This document shows, one piece after another, positions 7,205 through 14,156 of a stretch of DNA of 31,711 nt. The position numbers were made by a program, and so were the translations under genes. Source of the DNA: Bacteroidales bacterium UBA1745 (GTDB lineage Bacteria; Bacteroidota; Bacteroidia; Bacteroidales; UBA932); the NCBI GenBank assembly GCA_002314885.1, contig DCHT01000014.1:1-31711 (forward strand), in the 5' to 3' direction. The notes below the pieces were generated by a model that worked only from the letters and a program-made list of their open reading frames with translations, did not search any database and was not told the DNA's origin. Numbering within the stretch: the stretch's first letter is position 1; each line of letters starts with the position of its first letter.

Positions 7205-9254
7205 TTGTTATCTCTCCGCCACGCACGTCGATTTCAATGTCGCTGTCGCGGCGGACACTGCCATCCAGGATTGCTGTGGCGAGCTGATTGACCAGTTCAC
7301 GCTGCAGCAATCTTTTTATAGGTCGTGCACCGTATTCCGGCTCGTAGCCCTTGTCGCTCATATAGTCGTCGAAACGGTCCGTGAAGACTATGCGCACGCC
7401 GCTCTCGTCGAGCTTGCGGGCCAGCAGGGCCTCCTGCAGGTGCAGGATGTCCTTGATGTCCTGCTTGGTGAGCTGACCGAAGGTGATTATCTCGTCTATT
7501 CGGTTCAGGAATTCCGGACGCATAGCCGCCTTGAGTTCCTCCTCGCACAGGTTGGAAGTCATAATCAATATGGTGTTCTTGAAGTCGGCGGTTCGGCCCT
7601 TATTGTCGGTCAGACGGCCGTCGTCAAGCACCTGAAGCAGGATGTTGAACACATCCGGATGAGCCTTCTCGATCTCGTCGAGCAGGATGACGGAATATGG
7701 TTTCCTGCGCACGGCCTCGGTCAGCTGACCACCTTCGTCATATCCGACGTATCCCGGAGGCGCACCCACCAGACGGCTGACGCTATGCCTTTCCTGGTAT
7801 TCGCTCATATCAATTCTGGTGATCATATTCTCGTCGTTGAAGAGGAATTCCGCAAGGGATTTGGCCAACTCGGTCTTGCCCACGCCGGTGGTTCCCAGGA
7901 AGAGGAAAGAACCGATAGGACGCTTCTCGTTCTGCAGGCCGGCACGGCTGCGGCGTACGGCATCGGAAACGGCCTTGATGGCCTTGTCCTGACCGATTAC
8001 CCTCTTGTGCAGTTCGGCCTCCATCCTGAGGAGTTTCTCCTTCTCGCTCTCGAGCATCCTGTTCACAGGCACGCCCGTCCACTTTGCGACGACCTCGGCA
8101 ATATCTTCCGGAGTGACCGCCTCGGTGATGATAGGATCCTCTATTGCAGCCTGCTTTGCGGAGAGTTCGTCTATCTTCCTGCGGGCCTGCTCCATCTTGC
8201 CATAGCGCAGTTCCGCAACCTTGCCGTAGTCACCGGCCACCTCGGCATTGTGAGCCTGAAGCTTATAGTCCTCAAGTTCCTGACGGGCCTTCTGAAGTCC
8301 CTCGACTATCTCCTTTTCGGATGACCATTTCTTCATCAGGGCATCGCGCTGAGCCTTCAGTTGGTCATACTCTTCCTTCAGTTTGTCCATCTTAAGAGAC
8401 ACGCCCTCGCGCTTGATGGCCTCCTTCTCGATCTCAAGTTCGCGTATCCTGGAATCGAGCTCGGCAATTGGCTCAGGCACGGAATTCATCTCCAGACGCA
8501 GTTTGGAGGCGGCCTCGTCTATGAGGTCGATGGCCTTGTCCGGAAGGTAACGGGAAGTGATGTACCTCGTCGACAGCTCCACTGCGGCTATCAGCGCGTC
8601 ATCCTCGATGCGCACCTTGTGATGGTTCTCATACTTCTCCTTCAGTCCCCTCAGTATGGATATGGACTGGGCCGGTGTAGGCTCATCCACCTTCACCATC
8701 TGGAAACGCCTCTCGAGGGCCTTGTCCTCCTCGAAGTACTTCTGGTACTCGTCGAGGGTGGTGGAGCCGATGGTCCTGAGTTCGCCCCTGGCCAGGGCCG
8801 GCTTCAGGATGTTAGACGCATCCATCGCACCGCTTGTCCTGCCCGCGCCCACCAGGGTGTGTATCTCGTCAATGAAGAGGATGATTTCGCCCTCGCTGTC
8901 CACGACCTCCTTCACGACGCCTTTCAGCCTCTCCTCAAACTCTCCCTGGTATTTTGCGCCCGCAATGAGCGCACCCAGGTCGAGCGAATATATCTTCCTG
9001 GACTTAAGGTTCTCCGGAACCTGCCCGTCCACTATCTTCTGGGCAATACCTTCGGATATCGCCGTCTTGCCGACGCCCGGTTCACCCACGAGGATAGGAT
9101 TGTTCTTGGTCCTTCTGCTAAGTATCTGAAGCACCCTCCTGATCTCGTCATCACGTCCGATGACAGGGTCAAGCTTACCTGCAGCGGCCCTCTGGTTGAG
9201 GTTCACTGCGAATTTCTCAAGATTTTCAAGTTTGTTTTCTGCCATAGTATTCAT
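7185..9254 (-). CDS. clpB: ClpB-type AAA+ disaggregase lacking the N-terminal domain
   Basis: 689 residues against about 860 for standard ClpB. Hexameric ClpB rescues aggregated proteins with DnaK. AAA-1 is complete: Walker A GEPGVGKT (57-64), pore loop KYQGEF (101-106), Walker B ILFIDE (125-130). The coiled-coil M domain spans about 270-390. AAA-2 has Walker A GTTGVGKT (454-461), pore loop GYVGYDE, Walker B VILLDE and the arginine-finger segment RPEFLNRIDE (579-588). The chain begins at the linker (NLEKFAVNLNQRA), so the whole Clp N domain is missing. The 118 bp upstream to secG cannot hold it. In AAA-2 the stretch between sensor-1 Asn568 and RPEF is only about 10 residues, roughly 20 shorter than in E. 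coli ClpB. MAEN at 9245 is an alternative start. The M domain argues for ClpB rather than ClpA/ClpC. Confidence 0.93.
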   Translation of the reverse strand: MNTMAENKLENLEKFAVNLNQRAAAGKLDPVIGRDDEIRRVLQILSRRTKNNPILVGEPGVGKTAISEGIAQKIVDGQVPENLKSRKIYSLDLGALIAGAKYQGEFEERLKGVVKEVVDSEGEIILFIDEIHTLVGAGRTSGAMDASNILKPALARGELRTIGSTTLDEYQKYFEEDKALERRFQMVKVDEPTPAQSISILRGLKEKYENHHKVRIEDDALIAAVELSTRYITSRYLPDKAIDLIDEAASKLRLEMNSVPEPIAELDSRIRELEIEKEAIKREGVSLKMDKLKEEYDQLKAQRDALMKKWSSEKEIVEGLQKARQELEDYKLQAHNAEVAGDYGKVAELRYGKMEQARRKIDELSAKQAAIEDPIITEAVTPEDIAEVVAKWTGVPVNRMLESEKEKLLRMEAELHKRVIGQDKAIKAVSDAVRRSRAGLQNEKRPIGSFLFLGTTGVGKTELAKSLAEFLFNDENMITRIDMSEYQERHSVSRLVGAPPGYVGYDEGGQLTEAVRRKPYSVILLDEIEKAHPDVFNILLQVLDDGRLTDNKGRTADFKNTILIMTSNLCEEELKAAMRPEFLNRIDEIITFGQLTKQDIKDILHLQEALLARKLDESGVRIVFTDRFDDYMSDKGYEPEYGARPIKRLLQRELVNQLATAILDGSVRRDSDIEIDVRGGEITITNLAQ

Positions 9255-9295
9255 TACTCCATTTTTACTTTCGGCTTACCGGCGGACACAAAATA

Positions 9296-9323
9296 AACGG
9301 CCGCCCGAAACCGGACGGCCGTT
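9296..9323 (-). terminator. Hairpin terminator after secG
   Basis: An 8-bp perfect stem, AACGGCCG (9296-9303) with CGGCCGTT (9316-9323), encloses a 12-base loop. On the minus strand it is followed by a T-rich run (TTTATTTTG). It lies between secG (stop at 9372) and clpB (start at 9254), so it should end the activator-lptE-TPR-secG transcript and isolate clpB. Confidence 0.75.
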
Positions 9324-9371
9324 ATCAATCAAACTGTATTCCTACAGCCTTTTCTGTGACATTTTGTCAGA

Positions 9372-9719
9372 TTACTCTGCAGGAGTCTCAGCTGGAGTTT
9401 CAGCAGGTGCCTCGAAATCGAGGTCAGCAGAAGCGGCACCGGCGTTCTCGACGTTCTCGGTAACCTCAGCCTTCACGCTGTCACGCTTGCCACCGGCAAC
9501 GAAAGAAGTGCAGATGGAAAGTACGAGGATGACTACACAGAGTCCCCAGGTGATCTTCTCGAGGATGTCAGCAGTCTGACGTACTCCGAAGGTCTGGTTG
9601 CCGGCTACGAAGTTGCTTGCGAGGCCGTCACCCTTGCCGTTCTGGAGGAGCACTACGATGGTGATGAGTACCGCAGCGATGATCACGAGAGTGGTGAGTG
9701 TGATGAATAATGCGTTCAT
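9372..9719 (-). CDS. secG: Protein translocase subunit SecG
   Basis: 115 residues. SecG is a small subunit of the SecYEG channel that aids SecA-driven export. The first membrane helix spans about residues 3-25, then comes the conserved loop LLQNGKGDGLASNFVAGNQTFGVRQTADILEK, then the second helix (about 56-75). The C-terminal tail is acidic, Ala/Glu/Pro-rich, and ends with a short PAET-type repeat. That extension is usual for Bacteroidota SecG and is probably disordered on the cytoplasmic or periplasmic face. It is the last gene of the operon starting at 12106: 5 bp after the TPR gene and ahead of the hairpin at 9296-9323. secDF elsewhere in the window encodes the partner export factor. Confidence 0.96.
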   Translation of the reverse strand: MNALFITLTTLVIIAAVLITIVVLLQNGKGDGLASNFVAGNQTFGVRQTADILEKITWGLCVVILVLSICTSFVAGGKRDSVKAEVTENVENAGAASADLDFEAPAETPAETPAE

Positions 9720-9724
9720 AGTAT

Positions 9725-10348
9725 CTAATTTTTTATTTCTTCTATTTTACGGATAAGGGTTGCAAAGTAAGCACTTTTTTCCGGATATATCAAAATAAGT
9801 TTGGAATAAATGGCCTTAGCCTCATCAGGATAGCCCTGCTCCAGGTAGATTCTGGCGAGGGTTTCGGTGCAGACGTCGGCATCCTGGCTCTGAGCTTCGA
9901 GCAGTTTGCGCTGGGCGCTTTCGCTCACCTGGGCCTTGTAGTCGATGATGGACGCGTCGCCCTGTTCGCGCACCTTGGCATATTCGTCGAGGGAGAAATA
10001 GTCGGCACCGGCAAAGCGAGGACGCGGCCTCTGAGGCTCAGCCTCGGCAGGCACCGCTTCGACTGGCTGTGCGGGCGCTGCTTCAGCGCTTCTCACACAA
10101 CTGTCAATAACCGCGGACACATCCTTGTCTGAGCAATCCACGCTGCTGATTCCGCGCATAAGGACGGAAAGCACCTTGCGGTCGCTCATATACATTGCGG
10201 CCTCGGCATACTGGCTCAGGCCCCAGCCGCCCAGACTGGTCATCCTCTGGCAGAGCTCTTTCCTTGCCAGGGAAAACCAAGGGTAGATATTGACCACTCC
10301 TGCCAGCTCCTCGAGGTTCAGTTTCTTAAGATCGATGTATCCTTCCAT
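9725..10348 (-). CDS. TPR-like cytoplasmic protein, conserved between lptE and secG
   Basis: 207 residues, no signal peptide or membrane segment. Residues about 1-75 are a helical region starting MEGYIDLKKLNLEELAGVV. A low-complexity Ala/Pro/Glu linker follows at about 88-110. Near the C-terminus is one clear tetratricopeptide-like helix pair (about 160-195; ETLARIYLEQGYPDEAKAIYSKLILIYPEKS), ending AYFATLIRKIEEIKN. From memory, a protein of this shape is regularly found between lptE and secG in Bacteroidales, but I know no established function. It starts 1 nt after the lptE stop and ends 5 nt before secG, so translation is likely coupled. A scaffold role in envelope assembly is possible from context only. 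Confidence 0.85.
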   Translation of the reverse strand: MEGYIDLKKLNLEELAGVVNIYPWFSLARKELCQRMTSLGGWGLSQYAEAAMYMSDRKVLSVLMRGISSVDCSDKDVSAVIDSCVRSAEAAPAQPVEAVPAEAEPQRPRPRFAGADYFSLDEYAKVREQGDASIIDYKAQVSESAQRKLLEAQSQDADVCTETLARIYLEQGYPDEAKAIYSKLILIYPEKSAYFATLIRKIEEIKN

Positions 10349-10349
10349 A

Positions 10350-10880
10350 TTACCACTGGGCTACGGTTGCGTTGAAAATATCTTCCACGATCTTCTCCAG
10401 AATCTCCTCGCAGAGAGTGCTCTCCACTGCATCGAGGGACTGGGTAGAGTCGTAGTCGGCATAGTTGGAGAAGGACTTCTCGAAGTCGTCCTCAGGATAC
10501 TTCCTGTTTGAGAAATATACCTTCACGGTCACGGTGAGACGGTTCTGTGCGGCCACCTCATTGGCGGTTACGGCTGTCGCCTTCACGTCGTATCCGGTGA
10601 TTTCACCGCTGACTTCGAGGTCGCCGTCCATATCCACCTGCTCGAGCTTGGTGAGCTTGCGGTATTTTTCCTTCATTGCCTCAGTGATGTCATTGCTGAG
10701 GGAAGGGTTCACCTTGAGGGCCTTGTATTCGAAATAGTTGATGGTTATCGTCTTGACGTCAGGCTGTATGGAAGTACCGGAAAAAGAGTACTTCACGAAG
10801 CCGCAGGACGTGACGATCTGAGCCGTCACGAAGAGTGCGGCTGCAGCGCATATTGCGGATATCAGTCTTCTCGTATTCAT
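10350..10880 (-). CDS. lptE: LptE-family LPS-assembly lipoprotein
   Basis: 176 residues. LptE plugs the LptD barrel that inserts lipopolysaccharide into the outer membrane. The N-terminus is a lipoprotein signal with lipobox ending VTSC (Cys26), followed by the family's GFVKYSFSGTSIQPDVKTITINYF, the first beta strand after a short Cys-Gly-Phe start. Further strands and two helices (NDITEAMKEKYRKLTKLEQVD; CEEILEKIVEDIFNATV) fit the LptE alpha/beta fold. Its ATG overlaps the stop codon of the upstream activator gene by 4 bp (ATGA), and the TPR gene begins 1 nt after its stop. This is the standard Bacteroidales gene order. LptD is not in the window. Confidence 0.92.
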   Translation of the reverse strand: MNTRRLISAICAAAALFVTAQIVTSCGFVKYSFSGTSIQPDVKTITINYFEYKALKVNPSLSNDITEAMKEKYRKLTKLEQVDMDGDLEVSGEITGYDVKATAVTANEVAAQNRLTVTVKVYFSNRKYPEDDFEKSFSNYADYDSTQSLDAVESTLCEEILEKIVEDIFNATVAQW

Positions 10881-12106
10881 TTGATTCCCAATTGCTTCAG
10901 TTTACGGTAAATGGTCCTTTCGGAAATGCCGAGAGCCTCGGCGGCGGCCTTCTTGGAGCCGTATTTCCTGAGGGCAGCCACTATGAGGTCATCCTTCATA
11001 TCGGCTATGGTCTTGGTGTCGTCTTCGGCCTCCTTGCGGGCTGGCTCCTCGTCGATCTGCTCGTCCGGATCCTCACGCAAGTCCTGAGCTTGCGGGGCCA
11101 TCACGAACTCAGATGCCGCAGGCAGGGACGGGGTCACGGAAACAGGCTGCTTGCCGCCATAAACTACGGATTCGAGCGCGTCCACCTTCTGCTTCAGAGT
11201 GAGCAGGATCTTGATGAACATTTCCTTCTCATCCTCGCTCATACTGCTCTGCGAACCGTGGTCAGACAGCACTGGAAGGGTATTTCCTTCCTCGCGAGGC
11301 AGATAGTTTGCCAGAGTCATCGCATCTATGACGACGCGGCCCTTGCCCGGTGCGGCCTTCGCCGTCTCAAGCATAGAGATGGACTCCGCAACGCTTCTGA
11401 GCTGACGCACGTTGCCAGGCCAGCGATACTTCTTCAACAGTACAACCGCGTCCTCGGTGAGCATCACTCCGGTACGGAAATACTTCTCGGTGATATCGGA
11501 CGAGAACTTGCGGAACAGCAGATGGATGTCCTCCCTCCTCTCACGGAGAGGCGGCAGGTCGATGTGCACGCTGCTGACACGGTAATACAGGTCCTCGCGG
11601 AACTTGCCGTGGCTGACCAGATGCATCAGGTTGCGGTTGGTGGCCACAACTACGCGCACATTGGTCTTCAGCACCTTTGCGGAACCCACGCGGATGAATT
11701 CGCCGGACTGGAGCACCCTGAGGAGCTTGGCCTGGGTCGCAAGCGGAAGTTCTCCCACCTCGTCCAGGAACAGCGTGCCGCCGTCAGCCTCTTCGAAATA
11801 GCCTTTCCTCATCTCGATGGCACCGGTGAAGGCGCCTTTCTCGTGTCCGAAAAGCTCTGAATCAACGGTTCCTTCGGCAATCGCGCCGCAGTTTATAGCC
11901 AGATATTTGCCCGATCTCCTCGGGCTGTTCTGATGTATGATCTTCGGTATTATGTCCTTGCCCACACCGCTCTCGCCCGTAATCATCACGGTGAGATCGT
12001 CTGCAGGCGCAACCTTCAATGCGATGTCCAGCGCGTAGTTCAGCGCCGGATCATTGCCTACGATATCGTATTTGTTTTTTAACGATGTTAAATCTCTCTC
12101 TTCCAT
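10877..12106 (-). CDS. Sigma-54 (RpoN) activator, AAA+ enhancer-binding protein without a receiver domain
   Basis: 409 residues. It drives open-complex formation at RpoN promoters. The AAA+ domain starts almost at the N-terminus: Walker A GESGVGKD (44-51), the sigma-54-contacting loop GAFTGA (91-96), Walker B TLFLDE (111-116), and the LRERREDI and WPGNVRQL segments. A poorly conserved acidic linker (about 290-365) leads to a Fis-type helix-turn-helix at the C-terminus (about 370-409; KKAAAEALGISERTIYRKLKQL). There is no receiver or other sensory N-terminal domain, so activity is not set by ordinary two-component phosphorylation on this chain. It heads the operon with lptE, TPR and secG. A TAnnTTTG box (12121-12114) sits 7 nt upstream of the ATG, implying an almost leaderless transcript. 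Confidence 0.93.
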   Translation of the reverse strand: MEERDLTSLKNKYDIVGNDPALNYALDIALKVAPADDLTVMITGESGVGKDIIPKIIHQNSPRRSGKYLAINCGAIAEGTVDSELFGHEKGAFTGAIEMRKGYFEEADGGTLFLDEVGELPLATQAKLLRVLQSGEFIRVGSAKVLKTNVRVVVATNRNLMHLVSHGKFREDLYYRVSSVHIDLPPLRERREDIHLLFRKFSSDITEKYFRTGVMLTEDAVVLLKKYRWPGNVRQLRSVAESISMLETAKAAPGKGRVVIDAMTLANYLPREEGNTLPVLSDHGSQSSMSEDEKEMFIKILLTLKQKVDALESVVYGGKQPVSVTPSLPAASEFVMAPQAQDLREDPDEQIDEEPARKEAEDDTKTIADMKDDLIVAALRKYGSKKAAAEALGISERTIYRKLKQLGIK

Positions 12107-12113
12107 TGCGCCA

Positions 12114-12121
12114 CAAAGTTA
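12114..12121 (-). promoter_or_regulatory. -7 box of the activator-lptE-secG operon
   Basis: Minus-strand TAACTTTG matches TAnnTTTG exactly. No convincing TTTG box is seen 19-22 bp upstream. With the usual 7-nt distance, transcription would begin about one base before the ATG at 12106. Confidence 0.5.
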
Positions 12122-12127
12122 AATATT

Positions 12128-12161
12128 TTTGCGTTAAAAGAATAAATTATACCTATATTTG
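12128..12161 (+). promoter_or_regulatory. Promoter of the 548-residue lipoprotein gene
   Basis: TTTG (12128-12131), a 22-base gap, then TATATTTG (12154-12161). Both are exact matches to the Bacteroidota consensus, with spacing slightly long. The leader of about 65 nt contains a small inverted repeat (AGTCT ... AGACT at about 12174-12190). The gene's strong terminator and biased codons fit a strong promoter. Confidence 0.65.
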
Positions 12162-12235
12162 CGCCACGTGTGGTAGTCTGCAAGCAAGACTCCCGCCAAT
12201 AACGGAATTTTTAAACCAATTAACCGATAAAAGCA

Positions 12236-13882
12236 ATGAAGAAAAGCATCAAACTCTTTTCCGCAATCGTTCTCGGAATCGCAGCAGTAGCCTGCAGCTC
12301 GCCTAAGAAGATGGCCGAGCAGGCTGAGAATGTTATTGTAACTTGTAATCCAGAGGTTCTGGAGGTTGTAGCCGGTGTCATCGACGCTGACGTGACCGTT
12401 ACCTATCCTGCTGATTACTTCCATCCAACAGCTATCCTCGAGGTAACTCCAGTCATCGTTTACGATGGTGGCGAAGTTGCAATGGAGCCTTACTACTTCC
12501 AGGGCACCAAGGTCAAGGACAACTACGAGGTTGTTCCTGAGGAGGGCGCTACCATCACCAAGAAGGTACACTTCGACTATGTTGAGGGTATGGAGAGCTG
12601 CCACCTTGAGCTCCGCGGTGTCGTTACCGACAAGAAGGACAAGATCGACCTCCCTACCAAGAAGGCTGCTGACGGTGCTAACACCACCTATATGCTCGTC
12701 AAGAAGAATGGCAAGGGCTGCGCTGTAAACTACAAGGCAGACAACTACCAGGAGACTATCGATATGCCTGCTGAGGGCCAGATCCTCTACTCTATCAACA
12801 GCTCTGACGTAAAGAGCTCTGAGCTCAAGAGCCAGTCCGTTAAGGATTTCCAGGCTGCTCTCGACGAGATCGCTTCCAACGAGCGCAAGACCCTCAAGGG
12901 TACTGAGATCGTTGCTTACGCTTCTCCTGATGGCGCTGAGGACCTCAACACCAAGCTTTCTGACAAGCGTGCAAAGAGCGCTGAGAAGGCATTCGGCAAG
13001 GTTACCAAGGACAAAGAGGTTGGTGAGACTACCGTTAAGAGCGTAGGTGAGGACTGGGAAGGCTTCCAGGGTCTCGTTGCCGCTTCTGACATCGAGGACA
13101 AGGACCTCATCATCCGCGTTCTTTCTATGTACAGCGATCCTGCAGTCCGCGAGTCTGAGATCAAGAATATGTCAGCTGTTTACAAGACTCTTGCTGACGA
13201 CGTTCTCCCACAGCTCCGTCGTGGCCGTTTCATCGCTAACTGCGAGTACCAGAACTACACTGGCGAGGAGCTTGTTGAGCTCGTTGACAAGAACATCGAC
13301 GTTCTTGACGAAGAGGCTCTCCTCCGCGCTGCTACCCTCGTAGAGAAGGCTGCTGACAAGGTTGCCATCTACAAGAAGGCAGTTGAGAAGTACAGCAGCG
13401 AGCGCGCTCAGTACAATATGGCAGTCGTTTACATCAACGAAGGCAACTACGCTGACGCTAAGACCGCTCTCGAGGCTTGCAATGAGAAGGACGCTGACTG
13501 GAACAACGCTATGGGTGTTGTTGCTCTCAACAACGGTGAGACCGAAGAGGCTGAGAAGTATTTCGCAGCTGCTGGTTCTGCTGCAAAGGCTAGCCAGGCT
13601 GTTATGGACATCCTCAACGGCAAGTATGAGGCTGCTGCTTCTGCACTCGCAGGTGAGAAGAGCTTCAACGCTGCTCTCGCTCAGATCCTCGTGAAGAACT
13701 ATGAGGCTGCTACCGCCGCTCTTCCTGAGTGCGACTGCCCTTGTGTTGCTTACCTCAAGGCTATCATCGCTGCTCGCCAGGGCAACGCTGACGAGGTTAA
13801 GGCTAACCTCAAGGACGCTGAGAAGTCTGACGACCTCAAGAAGCGCGCTGAGAAGGACGTTGAGTTCGCTCAGTACAAGTAA
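12236..13882 (+). CDS. Outer-membrane lipoprotein with OmpA-like segment and TPR-like repeats
   Basis: 548 residues. The lipobox ends AVAC with Cys20, so it is lipidated. Residues about 30-170 are beta-rich. Residues about 190-260 hold a stretch reminiscent of an OmpA C-terminal peptidoglycan-binding domain: a Tyr/Asn-Ser strand, then EIVAYASPDGAEDLN followed by LSDKRAKSAEKAF, comparable to the N-x-x-LSxxRA helix of OmpA. Residues about 345-548 are Ala-rich helical repeats of TPR type (SERAQYNMAVVYINEGNYADAKTAL and further copies). A conserved CDCPC motif occurs near residue 498. Likely role: anchoring the outer membrane to the cell wall or scaffolding, inferred from architecture only. Codons such as GCT and GTT are far more frequent than in adjacent genes, suggesting high expression. 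It stands alone with its own promoter and terminator. Confidence 0.82.
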   Translation: MKKSIKLFSAIVLGIAAVACSSPKKMAEQAENVIVTCNPEVLEVVAGVIDADVTVTYPADYFHPTAILEVTPVIVYDGGEVAMEPYYFQGTKVKDNYEVVPEEGATITKKVHFDYVEGMESCHLELRGVVTDKKDKIDLPTKKAADGANTTYMLVKKNGKGCAVNYKADNYQETIDMPAEGQILYSINSSDVKSSELKSQSVKDFQAALDEIASNERKTLKGTEIVAYASPDGAEDLNTKLSDKRAKSAEKAFGKVTKDKEVGETTVKSVGEDWEGFQGLVAASDIEDKDLIIRVLSMYSDPAVRESEIKNMSAVYKTLADDVLPQLRRGRFIANCEYQNYTGEELVELVDKNIDVLDEEALLRAATLVEKAADKVAIYKKAVEKYSSERAQYNMAVVYINEGNYADAKTALEACNEKDADWNNAMGVVALNNGETEEAEKYFAAAGSAAKASQAVMDILNGKYEAAASALAGEKSFNAALAQILVKNYEAATAALPECDCPCVAYLKAIIAARQGNADEVKANLKDAEKSDDLKKRAEKDVEFAQYK

Positions 13883-13913
13883 AAAGTCCGCAGCCTAGCT
13901 GCACTTGAAAATA

Positions 13914-13947
13914 AACCGGGTCTGCCGCAAAGCAGGTCCGGTTTTTT
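13914..13947 (+). terminator. Rho-independent terminator of the lipoprotein gene
   Basis: Ten-pair stem CCGGGTCTGC (13916-13925) with GCAGGTCCGG (13932-13941), two pairs being G-U. It has a 6-base loop and is followed directly by six T residues. Placed 32 bp after the stop codon. Confidence 0.88.
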
Positions 13948-13964
13948 GATTGTCATATAAACGC

Positions 13965-13994
13965 AAAAAAGACCGCCCAACCAGGCGGTCTTTT
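13965..13994 (-). terminator. Bidirectional terminator, mainly serving tRNA-Ser
   Basis: Perfect 7-bp stem GACCGCC (13971-13977) with GGCGGTC (13984-13990). On the minus strand it is followed by six T residues (13970-13965), just 3' of tRNA-Ser. On the plus strand it has four T residues, so it can also back up the previous terminator. Confidence 0.82.
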
Positions 13995-13997
13995 CAG

Positions 13998-14086
13998 CGG
14001 AGAGGACGAGATTCGAACTCGTGGTACGGATTGCTCCGTACGTCGGTTTAGCAAACCGGTGGTTTCAGCCACTCACCCACCTCTCC
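13998..14086 (-). tRNA. tRNA-Ser, anticodon GCT
   Basis: 89 nt, class II tRNA reading AGC/AGT. The acceptor stem GGAGAGG (14086-14080) pairs with CCTCTCC (14005-13999), with discriminator G at 13998. The anticodon GCT is at 14052-14050 inside loop TTGCTAA. The long variable arm has a perfect 7-bp stem GTACGGA/TCCGTAC. The T arm is ACGAG/CTCGT around TTCGAAT. The outermost anticodon-stem pair appears to be a C-A mismatch, leaving four pairs. CCA is not encoded and must be added. The anticodon, variable arm and discriminator G all agree on serine. Confidence 0.97.
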
Positions 14087-14091
14087 AGTAG

Positions 14092-14149
14092 GTCCCGTGC
14101 TGAAAGTTTGTCAAACGGGACTGCAAATATATAAATTATTTTAAGTCCC
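14092..14149. repeat. Overlapping inverted repeats around the tRNA-Ser promoter
   Basis: GTCCCGT (14092-14098) can pair with ACGGGAC (14115-14121). The same central bases, as GGGACT (14117-14122), can instead pair with AGTCCC (14144-14149). The two hairpins exclude each other. The outer one also follows the stop codon of the CBM9-like gene, where it could act as a weak terminator. Function unproven. Confidence 0.45.
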
Positions 14150-14155
14150 AACAAA
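14124..14155 (-). promoter_or_regulatory. Promoter of tRNA-Ser
   Basis: On the minus strand TTTG (14155-14152), 20 bases, then TATATTTG (14131-14124). Both boxes are exact and well spaced. The expected start near 14117 gives a leader of about 30 nt before the tRNA. The upstream box lies 1 bp from the stop codon of the preceding gene. Confidence 0.75.
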
Positions 14156-14156
14156 A

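Noticed and set aside
8361..9296. Plus-strand open frame across clpB
   Set aside because: Composition is a shadow of the ClpB reading frame and no domain is recognisable.
9380..9420. Short tandem repeat at the 3' end of secG (PAET units)
   Set aside because: Only two or three copies inside a low-complexity acidic tail that is usual for Bacteroidota SecG; not a mobile or regulatory repeat.
10835..11860. Plus-strand open frame across the sigma-54 activator
   Set aside because: Antisense shadow; the minus-strand product has Walker, GAFTGA and HTH motifs.
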